In this document: one piece after another, positions 25,860-35,879 of the stretch
Layout: each line of letters starts with the position of its first letter
Position numbering within the stretch: the stretch's first letter is position 1
Assembly (NCBI RefSeq): GCF_040361275.1
Contig: NZ_APNH01000002.1
Span: 682,001 to 746,000 of the forward strand
DNA: 64,000 nt
Direction of reading: 5' to 3'
Source of the DNA: Salinisphaera sp. T31B1
GTDB taxonomy: Bacteria > Pseudomonadota > Gammaproteobacteria > Nevskiales > Salinisphaeraceae
The notes under the pieces: model-generated
What the model saw: the letters and a program-made list of their open reading frames with translations, nothing else
Databases searched by the model: none
Told to the model about the DNA's origin: nothing
Translations under genes and position numbers: made by a program

Positions 25860-25890
25860 AAAGCCCGCCTCGGCGGGCTTTGTTGTTTCC
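25860..25890 (+). terminator. Rho-independent terminator of clpB
   Basis: AAAGCCCGCC and GGCGGGCTTT form a ten-base stem with a TC loop, followed by TGTTGTTT. It lies 24 bases past the clpB stop. Confidence 0.88.
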
Positions 25891-26052
25891 TGGCCCGGCG
25901 ACGATCGAGATTTTGGCGTGGCAACGGCCATGGTTACAGCCGCTGCTGTTGTTCGCCCAGGCGACGTCGACGGCGACGACCGGAGCCTGCGAGACCCCGA
26001 TCCCGCGCTGGCAAGCCACGGCCGGGTCGCAACTGCCCGGCCTTGTGCACGG

Positions 26053-27012
26053 CTACAGCGACGCCAGTGTCTGACGCATTCGCTTGCGCATGGCCGTGTC
26101 CGGTAGCTTGCCGTAGCCGGCGTGCATGTTATCGGCCAGATGCTCGGGGTCGCTGGTTGCAGGAATTACGGCGGTGACTGCCTCTTCGGCGAGCACGTAC
26201 TTGAGTGCGAACTGGCCCCAGGAAAAGCAATCGAATTCCTTGGCATAGTCGGGCAGGTCATGACCCTTGACCTGGCTGAAGAAGCGGCCGTCGTTGTAGG
26301 CGCGGTTGACGAGTACCGCGATGCCACGGTCGGCCGCCAGCGGCAGCAGGCGTTTTTCGGCGTCCGGCGTCATGATCGAATAGTTGAACTGTACGAAGTC
26401 CAGATCCTTGGTCGACATCTGGTGCTCGAGCTCTTCGAACGCGCTGGTCAGATAGTGCGTGATGCCGATGTACCGGACGTGGCCGTCCGTCTTCATCTGT
26501 TTCATCGTCTGCCATTGCGTCTCCAGATCGATGAAGTTATGAATCTGCATGAGATCGATCGGCGAGCCCAGCGCGCGCTCGGATTCGGCCATCTGATCGA
26601 TCCCGGCCTGGCGGCCGTCGATATGGACCTTGGTCGCCATGAACAGCCGATCGCGCAGCCCGGTCTCGCGCGCGATGTTGCCGATATTGGTCTCGGCGTT
26701 GCCGTACGTCGGTGAGGTGTCGACCAGCGTGCCGCCCATGGCGACGAAGTGTTCCATCACCGTTCGCAGATCGGCGAGCGTGTCCTGGCTGCGCGTGGAG
26801 AAAGATCCGGAGGAGCCCATGCCGATGACCGGTACCGATTCGCCGCTCGAGGGAATCGCGCGTTGACGCATGGATTGTCTTGCCGCTTCGGGGTCGATCT
26901 CGGCGGCGCCGAGCGGCCACGGCAGCGCGGCCAGGCCCAGTCCGGCTGCGCCGTATTGCAGTACCCGGCGGCGACTGGCGTCATGATTCGAACGATCGCT
27001 ATCTGTACTCAT
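26053..27012 (-). CDS. Tat-exported aldo/keto reductase
   Basis: The 319-residue protein opens with a twin-arginine signal, SRRRVLQYGAAGLGLAALPW, so a folded, cofactor-loaded enzyme should be sent to the periplasm. The aldo/keto reductase catalytic residues are visible: Asp and Tyr in DTSPTYGNAE, Lys in ATKVH and His in QIHNF. The substrate is unknown. Its ATG overlaps the stop of the upstream transporter gene by ATGA, so the two are translationally coupled. NADPH supply in the periplasm is a puzzle shared with other Tat-exported members of this family. Confidence 0.88.
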   Translation of the reverse strand: MSTDSDRSNHDASRRRVLQYGAAGLGLAALPWPLGAAEIDPEAARQSMRQRAIPSSGESVPVIGMGSSGSFSTRSQDTLADLRTVMEHFVAMGGTLVDTSPTYGNAETNIGNIARETGLRDRLFMATKVHIDGRQAGIDQMAESERALGSPIDLMQIHNFIDLETQWQTMKQMKTDGHVRYIGITHYLTSAFEELEHQMSTKDLDFVQFNYSIMTPDAEKRLLPLAADRGIAVLVNRAYNDGRFFSQVKGHDLPDYAKEFDCFSWGQFALKYVLAEEAVTAVIPATSDPEHLADNMHAGYGKLPDTAMRKRMRQTLASL

Positions 27013-28316
27013 GATCGGTGGCTCTCCGGTTCGTGGGGATGACAAGAGTGGACGGTGTCGATAACGGTTTCGCGGCGCCGGCGCGCACGGCCCAGCGCGA
27101 TACCCACGCCGGCCCATGCCAGTGCCAGCGGCATGGCGGCGAAGGCAAGCGCCGACAGACCCAGGCCCAGTGCGGCCAGCCCGCTGTACAGCCAGCCGCT
27201 GGCCGCGTCGCCGCCGCGATAGACCACGGTATCGATGAAATTCTTGGCCTTGTACTTGTCTTCGGGCGAGACGACGCCAAAGAGCATCTCGCGCGCCGGC
27301 TTGGTGATCGCATAGTTGCCGGCCCGGCGCACGACCTGAAACACGACCAGCACACCCAGCGTTGGCATCAGGCCCAGCATGCCGAAGCCGGCCGCCACAG
27401 CCAGCGGAATCAGCGCCAGCGCCAGCGGCAGGCCGAACCAGGCCACCAGCCGTGCGGTGGCGAAAAACTGCAGGGCAAGCGTGATGATATTGGTCGCCAG
27501 ATCCATGCCGGCAAAGATCTGGGTACGGCGCGCGCTGTCCGCGAACGCCTGCTCGACGATGTGTGCCTGCTCGAAATACAGAAACGTCGACAGCGACGAA
27601 TAGGCGATGATGAATACACAGATGCCCAGAAGATAGGGTGATCTGGCGACATGCAGCGCACCCGCCCAGACGCTTTCGCCCCGGCTGCGTGCCGACGGAG
27701 CGGCTCGGCTGGCTCGGGACGAACCCATGACCGCCAGCGCACTGCCGGTCGCAGCGATCAGGAACAGCGCCGACACCGGCAGCAGGTTGACCGGACCCAG
27801 ACGATCGGCGAGCAGCGCGGTTAGGCCCGGCCCGGCAATCGCGCCCAGGCTGCCTCCGGCGGCAATCAAGCCGAACAGGCGCAGCGCCTGACGCGCATCG
27901 AAGACATCGTTCATCACGCTCCAGAACAGCGAGATGACGAACAGATTGAACACGCTGACCCAGACGAAGAATGCCCGCGCGGTCCAGACCGGCGCCCATT
28001 CGCTACGCATGAGCACAAAGAAGCCGAACAGATTGACGATGAAAAACCCGTAGCTGACGACCACCAGTCCGCGCCGCGAGTACCGTCGTACCGCCCAGCC
28101 AAATAACGGCACCACCGCCAGCATGAGCAGGAACGTTGCCGAGAACACCCACGCTAGCGCGTCGACGCCGCCCTGGATGCCCATCTCGTCGCGTACCGGC
28201 CGTAGAACATAGTAGCCAGCGAGCAGACAGAAGAAATACGAGAACGACCACGCGACCGGCCCGAACTCACCCGGTTCGAGCGCCAGAGCGCGCCGGACAC
28301 GCCCAGGTTCAGCCAC
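27009..28316 (-). CDS. Tlc/NTT-like MFS transporter
   Basis: The 435-residue inner-membrane protein has about 12 hydrophobic segments. Its opening (SFSYFFCLLAGYYVLRPVRD) and the segment FWSVMNDVFDARQALRLFG resemble the NTP/NDP-exchange (Tlc) type branch seen in free-living gammaproteobacteria. Substrate is unknown; nucleotide transport is only suggested by the family. The start is a GTG at 28316 with a weak ribosome site. It is coupled to the Tat-exported reductase downstream, so a joint role in handling an exported or imported carbonyl compound is possible. Confidence 0.8.
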   Translation of the reverse strand: MAEPGRVRRALALEPGEFGPVAWSFSYFFCLLAGYYVLRPVRDEMGIQGGVDALAWVFSATFLLMLAVVPLFGWAVRRYSRRGLVVVSYGFFIVNLFGFFVLMRSEWAPVWTARAFFVWVSVFNLFVISLFWSVMNDVFDARQALRLFGLIAAGGSLGAIAGPGLTALLADRLGPVNLLPVSALFLIAATGSALAVMGSSRASRAAPSARSRGESVWAGALHVARSPYLLGICVFIIAYSSLSTFLYFEQAHIVEQAFADSARRTQIFAGMDLATNIITLALQFFATARLVAWFGLPLALALIPLAVAAGFGMLGLMPTLGVLVVFQVVRRAGNYAITKPAREMLFGVVSPEDKYKAKNFIDTVVYRGGDAASGWLYSGLAALGLGLSALAFAAMPLALAWAGVGIALGRARRRRETVIDTVHSCHPHEPESHRS

Positions 28317-28404
28317 GTGGCCCGTCCAACCCGGTAACCTTGATTCTCAAGCACATGCCCACAGCATCCCTGATGTCACCTCATTGGTTAATACAGGATC
28401 TTTC

Positions 28405-29235
28405 ATGCATTACGTGAAGGCCAACGGTGCCGAGATCCCCGCGCTCGGGTTCGGTACGTTCGAACTTGAATCGGCAGATGCCCAGGCCATGGTCAAGCAT
28501 GCACTGGAGGTCGGGTACCGGCATATCGATACCGCGCAGATGTACAAGAACGAGGAAGCCGTGGGTCGCGGCATCGCCGCGTCGGGCTTGGCCCGAGCAG
28601 ACATCTTTCTGACCACCAAGATCTGGACCGACCGCTTCAGCGACGGCGACCTCCAGGCCTCGGTCGAACAAAGCCTCGAGCGGCTGGGCACCGATTATGT
28701 CGATCTGATTCTGCTGCATTGGCCCAACCCGGATATTTCACTCAAGGAAACTCTGGACGCGCTCAACGAAGTGCAGGAACGGGGCCTGGCCCGCAATATC
28801 GGCATCAGCAACTTCACCCGAGCGCTCATCGACCAGGCGGTCGAGACGTCGGGCAACCCGCTGGTGACCAACCAGGTCGAATACCACCCGTATCTGAACC
28901 AGGCGCCGGTGATCGATGCCCTGTCGACCCATGGCATGGCGCTGACCGCCTATTGTCCGCTGGCGCGCGGCGAGGTCTTCAAGGATCCAACGCTTGAGCG
29001 TATCGGCAAGGCGCACGGCAAGAATCCCGGCCAGGTGGCGCTGCGCTGGCTGATTCAACAGGACAACGTCGTCGCCGTGCCGCGCTCGGCCAATCCGGAT
29101 CACGTCGCATCGAACTTCGACATATTCGACTTCAATCTCACCGAAGAACAGATGCGCGAAATCGCGGCCCTGCATTCGGACGACGGCCGTATGATCAACC
29201 CGTCCTTCGCCCCCGATTGGGACAATGCCGCCTGA
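28405..29235 (+). CDS. Cytosolic aldo/keto reductase, DkgB-like
   Basis: The 276-residue product is a complete aldo/keto reductase of the 2,5-diketo-gluconate reductase type. Catalytic Asp and Tyr lie in DTAQMYKNE, Lys in TTKIW and His in LLHWPNP; the NADPH-binding end VPRSANPDHVASN is present. Such enzymes reduce methylglyoxal, 2,5-diketo-gluconate and other carbonyls. The ATG at 28405 has AGGA seven bases upstream; a TTG at 28384 is less likely. It diverges from the Tlc-like transporter gene. Confidence 0.92.
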   Translation: MHYVKANGAEIPALGFGTFELESADAQAMVKHALEVGYRHIDTAQMYKNEEAVGRGIAASGLARADIFLTTKIWTDRFSDGDLQASVEQSLERLGTDYVDLILLHWPNPDISLKETLDALNEVQERGLARNIGISNFTRALIDQAVETSGNPLVTNQVEYHPYLNQAPVIDALSTHGMALTAYCPLARGEVFKDPTLERIGKAHGKNPGQVALRWLIQQDNVVAVPRSANPDHVASNFDIFDFNLTEEQMREIAALHSDDGRMINPSFAPDWDNAA

Positions 29236-29279
29236 TCGACAGCGGATGGCCGGCCAGACCACGCCCGACCCGGTTCGCT

Positions 29280-29308
29280 GCACCCGGCGTCGGGTGCGGT
29301 CTTTCTGT
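29280..29308 (+). terminator. Probable terminator of the aldo/keto reductase gene
   Basis: GCACCCG and CGGGTGC form a seven-base stem around GCGT, followed by GGTCTTTCT. It lies 45 bases past the stop. Confidence 0.5.
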
Positions 29309-29339
29309 ATCGACCGACGGCAAATTTCTCTGTCGGAAA

Positions 29340-29404
29340 GCCGGCGTGCCTGATCCTATTTATAGGATTAGATATATTTCGTATGCAATTGATATGAATA
29401 ACTA
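29340..29404. repeat. AT-rich island with a perfect palindrome between convergent genes
   Basis: This short stretch is strikingly AT-rich compared with its surroundings. It contains ATCCTAT-TT-ATAGGAT at 29353-29368, perfect seven-base arms. The flanking genes both end here, so it is not their promoter. Role unknown. Confidence 0.55.
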
Positions 29405-30448
29405 TTAATGGTTGGCGCCGATACGGCTTCGCGCCATTGCGACGGCGGCCATATCGGTGGTGCTGTTCTGTGCTACTGCTTCGGCGAAGAGCTGTGTCAG
29501 CGTGGTTTCTATCGCGGCGATACGTCTTGCCACGCGAGCGGCGTCGTAGCCGTTCGGGTCGAGTTCGTCGCTTACGTTGATCAGACCGCCCGCATTGATG
29601 ACGAAGTCCGGCGCATAGACGATGCCCCGCTCGTTCAATCGTATGCCGTCCCGTTCCGTGGCGAGCTGGTTGTTTGCCGCGCCGGCCACCACGCGACAGC
29701 GCAATGCGGCGATGGTGCGCTGATCGAGAATCGCGCCAATGCCACAGGGTGAAATCACGTCCACCGCCTGGGTCAGGATCACATCGTTATCGACGACGCG
29801 CGCGCCAGCCTGTTCTGCGCGTGCGGCCGCATCGGCTCGAATATCCGACGCCAGAACCTCGGCACCACCCGCTAGGAGCCGTTCGATCACAGCCAGTCCA
29901 ACGTGGCCACACCCCTGCACGGCCACCTTGAGTCCTCTCACGTCGTCGCCCATTCGTGCGGCCTGCAAGGCCGCGCGCATTCCTACGATCACGCCGTCCG
30001 CAGTATGCGGCGACGGGTCACCGGAGCCGCCATCGGCCAGCGAACGGCCCACCGCGTGAGGCGTGACCTCGTTGAGCCAGGCGATATCGGACTCGGTCAT
30101 ACCCATATCTTCGGTGGCCACATAGCGCCCGCCCAGACTATCCACGGCCCGGCCCAGCGCATGCATGCCCGCCCGCCGATCCGAGGGAAATGGACCGAGT
30201 ACGACCGCCTTGGCTCCGCCGCAATTCAGACCGGCACAGGCCGCCTTGTAGCTCATCGCTTCGGACAGCCGCAGCACATCCGTCAAAGCAGCTGCTTCGT
30301 CGTCATAGTCACGAATGCGAACGCCACCGACGCCCGGGCCGAGCGCGTTCGAATGGACGGCGATAATGGCGCGCAAACCGGTCGCGCGATCGTAAAAATG
30401 ACTAACCTGCGGGTGGCCCTGTTCGGCCATACGTGAAATCACCGTCAC
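29405..30448 (-). CDS. Leucine/valine-type amino acid dehydrogenase
   Basis: The 347-residue product belongs to the Glu/Leu/Phe/Val dehydrogenase family and resembles leucine dehydrogenase in length. The catalytic Lys motif is seen in NCGGAKAVV near residue 75, SDIAWLNEVTPHAVG follows, and the NAD-binding Rossmann loop is VQGCGHVG near residue 170. It would deaminate branched-chain amino acids reversibly to 2-keto acids. I place the start at the GTG at 30448, which has GGAG nine bases upstream; a TTG at 30463 is the longest alternative. Confidence 0.88.
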   Translation of the reverse strand: MTVISRMAEQGHPQVSHFYDRATGLRAIIAVHSNALGPGVGGVRIRDYDDEAAALTDVLRLSEAMSYKAACAGLNCGGAKAVVLGPFPSDRRAGMHALGRAVDSLGGRYVATEDMGMTESDIAWLNEVTPHAVGRSLADGGSGDPSPHTADGVIVGMRAALQAARMGDDVRGLKVAVQGCGHVGLAVIERLLAGGAEVLASDIRADAAARAEQAGARVVDNDVILTQAVDVISPCGIGAILDQRTIAALRCRVVAGAANNQLATERDGIRLNERGIVYAPDFVINAGGLINVSDELDPNGYDAARVARRIAAIETTLTQLFAEAVAQNSTTDMAAVAMARSRIGANH

Positions 30449-30721
30449 GGCATCGTGCTCCAATGTTGGGGACCGGCTTCGAGTGTGGCCGTTGGTCCGG
30501 GGGGTGTCGATGGCGAGACCGTTCCTGCGACAATGGGAGCCGGCGTAGTTGCGTCGGCGAGGACGGCCGGCAATACTGAGAAGATCAAAAAAAACAACGA
30601 TGCGGGCCAGCCGGCGCCAGTACGCATCGTCAGGACGCGTTCGACGGTCGGGCCATTGGTCTCAGGACGCGCGCTGGGGGAACCATACGCCGCGTCGGGG
30701 CGTTTCATCGGGACAAGACTT

Positions 30722-31150
30722 ATGCGGATAAGGGTGCTGTTTGCAGCCGTCGCCATCGCCGTCGCGGGCCATGCGTTCGCCCAGACACAGCCCGACGCCA
30801 CGGCCGGTGTGGAGGTCGAGCTCAACAAGCTCGAAGCGGTCAATGGCGCCTGCCGGGCCTACCTGGTCACCCAGAACCTGACCGACGATCGGTTCGATGC
30901 TTTCCAGCTGGACGTCGTGATGTTCGACAACGACGGTATCGTTGCGCGCCGACTGGCGGTCCAGATCGGGCCGATGGCGCCTCAGAAGACCAGCCTCAAG
31001 GTCTTTGACATACCGAATCTCGCCTGCGGCGATATCGGCCAGCTGTTGCTCAACGACGTGCTCGAATGCCGGGACAGCAACGGGTCACGCGACGACTGTC
31101 TCTCGTTGGTCTCGGTATCCCAGCGCGGCAACACGCCGTTCATCAAATAA
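30722..31150 (+). CDS. Small exported protein of the TonB/ExbB neighbourhood
   Basis: The 142-residue protein has a signal peptide cut near residue 21 (GHAFAQ). The mature part is a beta-rich domain, VELNKLEAVNGACRAYLV to VMFDNDGIVARRLAVQIGP, with four Cys that could form disulfides (CRAYL, LACGD, LECRD, DDCLS). It comes 77 bases before exbB and I recall similar proteins in this position in other Proteobacteria. Function is unknown; a periplasmic accessory of the energy-transducing complex is a guess. Confidence 0.75.
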   Translation: MRIRVLFAAVAIAVAGHAFAQTQPDATAGVEVELNKLEAVNGACRAYLVTQNLTDDRFDAFQLDVVMFDNDGIVARRLAVQIGPMAPQKTSLKVFDIPNLACGDIGQLLLNDVLECRDSNGSRDDCLSLVSVSQRGNTPFIK

Positions 31151-31227
31151 ATCGGCATGATCATTCGCGATCCCACGATTGACGGCCGTTCGAGCCGCCG
31201 ACCGACGCCACCCCGGAGCAATCCCTC

Positions 31228-31944
31228 GTGAACGCCTTCATCGACCAACTTGCAGGAATCGGCGATGCGCTGAGCAACATCGTGTTTCTCGGCGGCCCGG
31301 TGGTGCTGCTGCTGATCGTCATGTCGATCGTCGCGGCAGCGATCGTGATCGCCAAGGCAGTCCAGTTCCGACGAGTGCGGATCAATGACCGACGCACCGC
31401 GCGCAGCGCCCTGTCGATCTACCGTACCGGCAACGCCGGCGCTGCCATGACCATGGCACGCCGGTCGCCCAACCCGGCATCGCGTGTTCTTGCACGCGCG
31501 ATCCAGCTCCGCGCACGCCACGACATACCCGAACCGGTGATGCGAGAAGAAATCTTGCAGTATGGCGGCGATATGCTCGAATCGCTGCGCAGCCATCTGC
31601 GTCCATTGGAGGTCATCGCCTCGCTCGCACCTCTGCTCGGCCTGTTCGGCACCGTCTTGGGCATGATCGAGGCGTTTCGGGATCTGGAAGCGGCCGGCAG
31701 CCAGGTCAACCCGGCACTGCTGTCCGGCGGCATCTGGCAGGCATTGCTGACCACCGCGATAGGTCTGGCCGTGGCCATGCCTACGATCGTGGCACTGAAC
31801 TGGCTGGAACGCGCGATCGATCGCGCCGCCCACGAGATGGACAGCGTGGTCACTCGCGTATTCACGGCCGATCTTTCGCGCCAACCCGGTCAGACGCTGT
31901 CGGACGAAGACGATGAGCACGGCCACAGCACCCCGTTCATTTAG
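31228..31944 (+). CDS. exbB: MotA/TolQ/ExbB proton-channel protein
   Basis: ExbB-type proteins form the pentameric inner-membrane stator that couples proton flow to TonB. The 238-residue protein has a first membrane helix at about 20-42 and the paired helices with LAPLLGLFGTVLGMIEAF near residue 133 and GLAVAMPTIVALNWL near residue 175, all typical. The start is GTG at 31228 with GGAG upstream. Its last 32 bases overlap the first exbD gene. The operon order is small exported protein, exbB, exbD, exbD, tonB. Confidence 0.92.
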   Translation: MNAFIDQLAGIGDALSNIVFLGGPVVLLLIVMSIVAAAIVIAKAVQFRRVRINDRRTARSALSIYRTGNAGAAMTMARRSPNPASRVLARAIQLRARHDIPEPVMREEILQYGGDMLESLRSHLRPLEVIASLAPLLGLFGTVLGMIEAFRDLEAAGSQVNPALLSGGIWQALLTTAIGLAVAMPTIVALNWLERAIDRAAHEMDSVVTRVFTADLSRQPGQTLSDEDDEHGHSTPFI

Positions 31945-32338
31945 CCACGGCCCGGTCCGCCGGCGCCCCTTGGTCAGCCTTACGCCGCTGATCGATGTGG
32001 TGTTCATCCTGCTGCTGTTCTTCATGCTCGCCTCGAACTTCAGCGATGAGCACGCGATCGTGCTGGACGCGCCCACACAGGGCCAGGCGCGGCCGTCCAT
32101 TCAGGGCGCTCTGCTGGTCGATGTTCGTCTCGACGGCGTGCGCTTCGCCGGCCAGTATGTCGGCCTTGAAGAACTGTCTCAGCGCGTCAAGATCGCACTC
32201 GCCGACGATGCCGGACAGCGCGTGCTCGTGCGCCCGGCGGCACGTGTGAGTCTGCAGGACACAGTCCGCATACTCGATGCGCTATCGGCCGCAGGCGTGG
32301 TCAATCTGTCGCTGATGGACAGCCAGGCGCGCAGCTGA
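31913..32338 (+). CDS. exbD: ExbD/TolR-family protein, Asp-containing
   Basis: The 141-residue protein has a short cytoplasmic arm, one membrane helix beginning TPLIDVVFILLLFFM near residue 23 and a periplasmic domain. The Asp in that motif is the residue that carries protons in ExbD and TolR. It overlaps exbB, and three bases separate it from the second exbD gene, so the complex is probably made in fixed proportions. Confidence 0.92.
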   Translation: MSTATAPRSFSHGPVRRRPLVSLTPLIDVVFILLLFFMLASNFSDEHAIVLDAPTQGQARPSIQGALLVDVRLDGVRFAGQYVGLEELSQRVKIALADDAGQRVLVRPAARVSLQDTVRILDALSAAGVVNLSLMDSQARS

Positions 32339-32341
32339 GCC

Positions 32342-32755
32342 ATGCGCTTCTCTCGCCGACATCGGGCCCGCGCAACCGGAGACGAGTCCGTTCTGCCGCT
32401 GACCAACGTGGTGTTCCTTCTGCTGATCTTCTTCATGCTCGCCGGGCGAATCACCGGGCCGCAGCCGTTCGAGATCAATCCGCCTCGCTCGGCCAGCGAC
32501 GCCGCCGCCGACGCCGGCAGCATCGAGGTGCAGATCGCAGCTGGCGGTGCTCTGGCACTGGACGGCCGTCCGATCACGCTCGACGCGCTGGCCGAGGCCG
32601 TACGCCGCGAAATCGACACGCGCCCGGATGCACCGCTACGCCTCAAAGCCGACGGCACAGGCGAAGCCACACGCGTCGTGGCGGTGATGCAGGCGCTGCG
32701 CAAGGCCGGCGCGGATAAACTGCGCCTGATCACCGTCGCCGCTGCCAACCCATGA
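32342..32755 (+). CDS. Second ExbD-family protein lacking the proton-carrying Asp
   Basis: The 137-residue protein has the ExbD layout, but the helix begins LPLTNVVFLLLIFFM, so Asn replaces the Asp that is essential in ExbD and TolR. It should therefore not carry protons itself. ExbD acts as a dimer inside the ExbB ring, so this could pair with the Asp-bearing partner as an asymmetric heterodimer. Its stop overlaps the tonB start (ATGA). Confidence 0.88.
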   Translation: MRFSRRHRARATGDESVLPLTNVVFLLLIFFMLAGRITGPQPFEINPPRSASDAAADAGSIEVQIAAGGALALDGRPITLDALAEAVRREIDTRPDAPLRLKADGTGEATRVVAVMQALRKAGADKLRLITVAAANP

Positions 32756-33609
32756 ACATCACGCGCGGCCAATGGCTGCTGGCCTTCGGGGTCGCGGCCG
32801 TCGTCCATTTGGCCTTGCTTGCCCTGTTCCTCGTCGGCGACCGCCCGCCCGAATCATCGGCGGATGCGCCGTCCGGCGTGATGGTCTCACTGGATACGCT
32901 CGAGCCCGGTCTGCCCGCAGACAGCGCAATCGATAGCGCCCCCGTTGAAGCCGCCACGCCGGCTGAGATCGTACCCAGCGCGCCTACGCCCACCCCCAGC
33001 GAAAGCCCGATGAGTGCGGCCGAGTTACCAACACAGGTGCCCGAAGCGGCCACCGATATCGGCCCCGAGCCATCGGCCCAGCCGCCCACCGATGTGGCCG
33101 ACCGTTCCGCAACCGAGGCCGAGCCCCGCGACAGCCCACCGGCAACCGGCGCCACGGCAACCCCGCGCGTCGCCGCCGCGGTCACGATTCGCCCGCAGGA
33201 GATCAGTGAAACGATCCGGCCGGCCGAACAGGTCACCGCGCGTACCGCCGACCCGAACGAATTCGGCGCCCCTGAGACCGCAAGCCAGGCACAGAACGGC
33301 GCTTACGGCGATAGCGAACAATCGACAGATGACTATATCGTCCAGCTTCGGGCCTGGTTATCGCGCCACAAGCAATATCCGATGGCCGCACGCAACCAGC
33401 AGATCGAAGGCACGGTGCGCGTCTATCTGGTGATCGACGCCAACGGCAATATTCTCAACCAGCGCATCGTGGAAAGCTCCGGCTCGCAAATGCTGGATAA
33501 CGCCGCCCGACAGATGCTCGAACGCTCGGAGCCGTTGCCACGCATGCCGGCAACCATGCGTCGAAACCGGCTCGAACTGGTCGTTCCCGTGGTGTTCTCT
33601 CTGCGCTGA
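32752..33609 (+). CDS. tonB: TonB-family energy transducer
   Basis: TonB links the energised ExbB-ExbD complex to outer-membrane receptors. The 285-residue protein has an N-terminal membrane anchor at about 8-28, a long Pro/Ala/Thr/Glu-rich spacer (residues 35-190) and a C-terminal TonB domain with YPMAARNQQIEGTVRV and the VVFSLR end. There is no receptor gene in the window. It may equally be a TonB paralogue tied to a particular function; the dedicated ExbB-ExbD-ExbD set fits that. Confidence 0.9.
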   Translation: MNITRGQWLLAFGVAAVVHLALLALFLVGDRPPESSADAPSGVMVSLDTLEPGLPADSAIDSAPVEAATPAEIVPSAPTPTPSESPMSAAELPTQVPEAATDIGPEPSAQPPTDVADRSATEAEPRDSPPATGATATPRVAAAVTIRPQEISETIRPAEQVTARTADPNEFGAPETASQAQNGAYGDSEQSTDDYIVQLRAWLSRHKQYPMAARNQQIEGTVRVYLVIDANGNILNQRIVESSGSQMLDNAARQMLERSEPLPRMPATMRRNRLELVVPVVFSLR

Positions 33610-33622
33610 TCCGCGCGACGGA

Positions 33623-34588
33623 TCACCAGATCACGAGTTCGACACGGCGGTTCTTCGCCTGGCCGACATCGCTGTCGTTACTCGCTCGTGGCACGGTATA
33701 GCCGACGCCCCACGGTTTGAGCCGATCACGATCGATGCCGTGGCGGCTGACCAACGCATCGACGACTGCCGCCGCACGACGGCTCGACAGGTCGATGTTG
33801 TAGTCGAAGCTGCCGCGACTGTCGGTATGACCGACCACCAGCAGCCGCATTCGGGGCCGGTTGGCCAAAAGCTGGGCGATCTCATCGAGCGTTGGCTTGG
33901 ACTCGGGCTTGATCTCCGCGCTGTCGGTATTGAAGAAGATGCCGTATAGAGCGACCCGACCTTCGTTGTCCAGATCGCGCGCCATCTGCTCCGCGTTGAC
34001 TGAAATCGCCGAAATCTCGCGCGGTTTGACCCGAAGCGTATCCAATTGTGCCACCACGCCGCTCGGACTCGGCGCGATCTGCAGGCCGACGTATGTATCA
34101 CCGGCCTGATCGATCCGCCGGGCCGACAGATAATGCTGTTCGGCCGTGGCGTTGCCAAACAGATCGGCGTGCGCTCGATAGCCAGGCGAGGCTCGCAAGA
34201 AAGTCGGACCGCACTCGGCGCCGGCGCAACGATAGAGCACATCGAAGCCGCCGGTGCCCAGCCGCTTGTCGTAGGCATCGACGACCGTCTCCAGACTGAC
34301 CTGGGGATCGAAACGATACGTATGCCGGATCAGCGACCCCTCGACGGTTCGCGTTGCCGAGATGTTGCCGTTGATGCCACCGCGCTGGGCGATACGGTCG
34401 GTAATCAGCGGATAGGTCGTAAAATCCTCGGCCGCGCGATCGATGGGACGCGCACCATCGGGCGGCGCGACGGCCGCCCCACCGGTGGGCGCGCTCGCCG
34501 ACGAATCCTGTGCATGCACCCCGCTCGCGGCCATGACCGCAAGACACAGCACGAACAGCCAGGCCAACCGACGACGAAGGGTGATCAT
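33623..34588 (-). CDS. DUF4892-like/OmpA C-terminal peptidoglycan-binding protein
   Basis: The 321-residue protein has a signal peptide ending near residue 26 (GVHAQ), a middle domain that resembles DUF4892 (residues 45-200) and an OmpA-like C-terminal domain with VVGHTDSRGSFDYNIDLSSRR and the RVELVIW end. OmpA-type domains hold the outer membrane to peptidoglycan. It lies tail to tail with tonB, 13 bases apart. No lipobox is seen, so it is probably periplasmic. Confidence 0.85.
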   Translation of the reverse strand: MITLRRRLAWLFVLCLAVMAASGVHAQDSSASAPTGGAAVAPPDGARPIDRAAEDFTTYPLITDRIAQRGGINGNISATRTVEGSLIRHTYRFDPQVSLETVVDAYDKRLGTGGFDVLYRCAGAECGPTFLRASPGYRAHADLFGNATAEQHYLSARRIDQAGDTYVGLQIAPSPSGVVAQLDTLRVKPREISAISVNAEQMARDLDNEGRVALYGIFFNTDSAEIKPESKPTLDEIAQLLANRPRMRLLVVGHTDSRGSFDYNIDLSSRRAAAVVDALVSRHGIDRDRLKPWGVGYTVPRASNDSDVGQAKNRRVELVIW

Positions 34589-34633
34589 GACGGAATACTA
34601 GCAGCCGCAGGCCGTGGCGAGCCAAGCCGATGC

Positions 34634-34661
34634 CGCGCCCGGATACCATGTTCCGGGCGCG
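34634..34661 (-). terminator. Hairpin after fadA
   Basis: CGCGCCCGG and CCGGGCGCG form a perfect nine-base stem around a ten-base loop. It lies eight bases past the fadA stop. No T run is present on the minus strand, so its strength as a terminator is uncertain. Confidence 0.45.
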
Positions 34662-34669
34662 TCCGCCGG

Positions 34670-35833
<1,164 letters not shown>

Positions 35834-35879
35834 TTAACTCCAGTAATGGGTTCAGATGGCGTCGCCGCGGTATCCGCGC

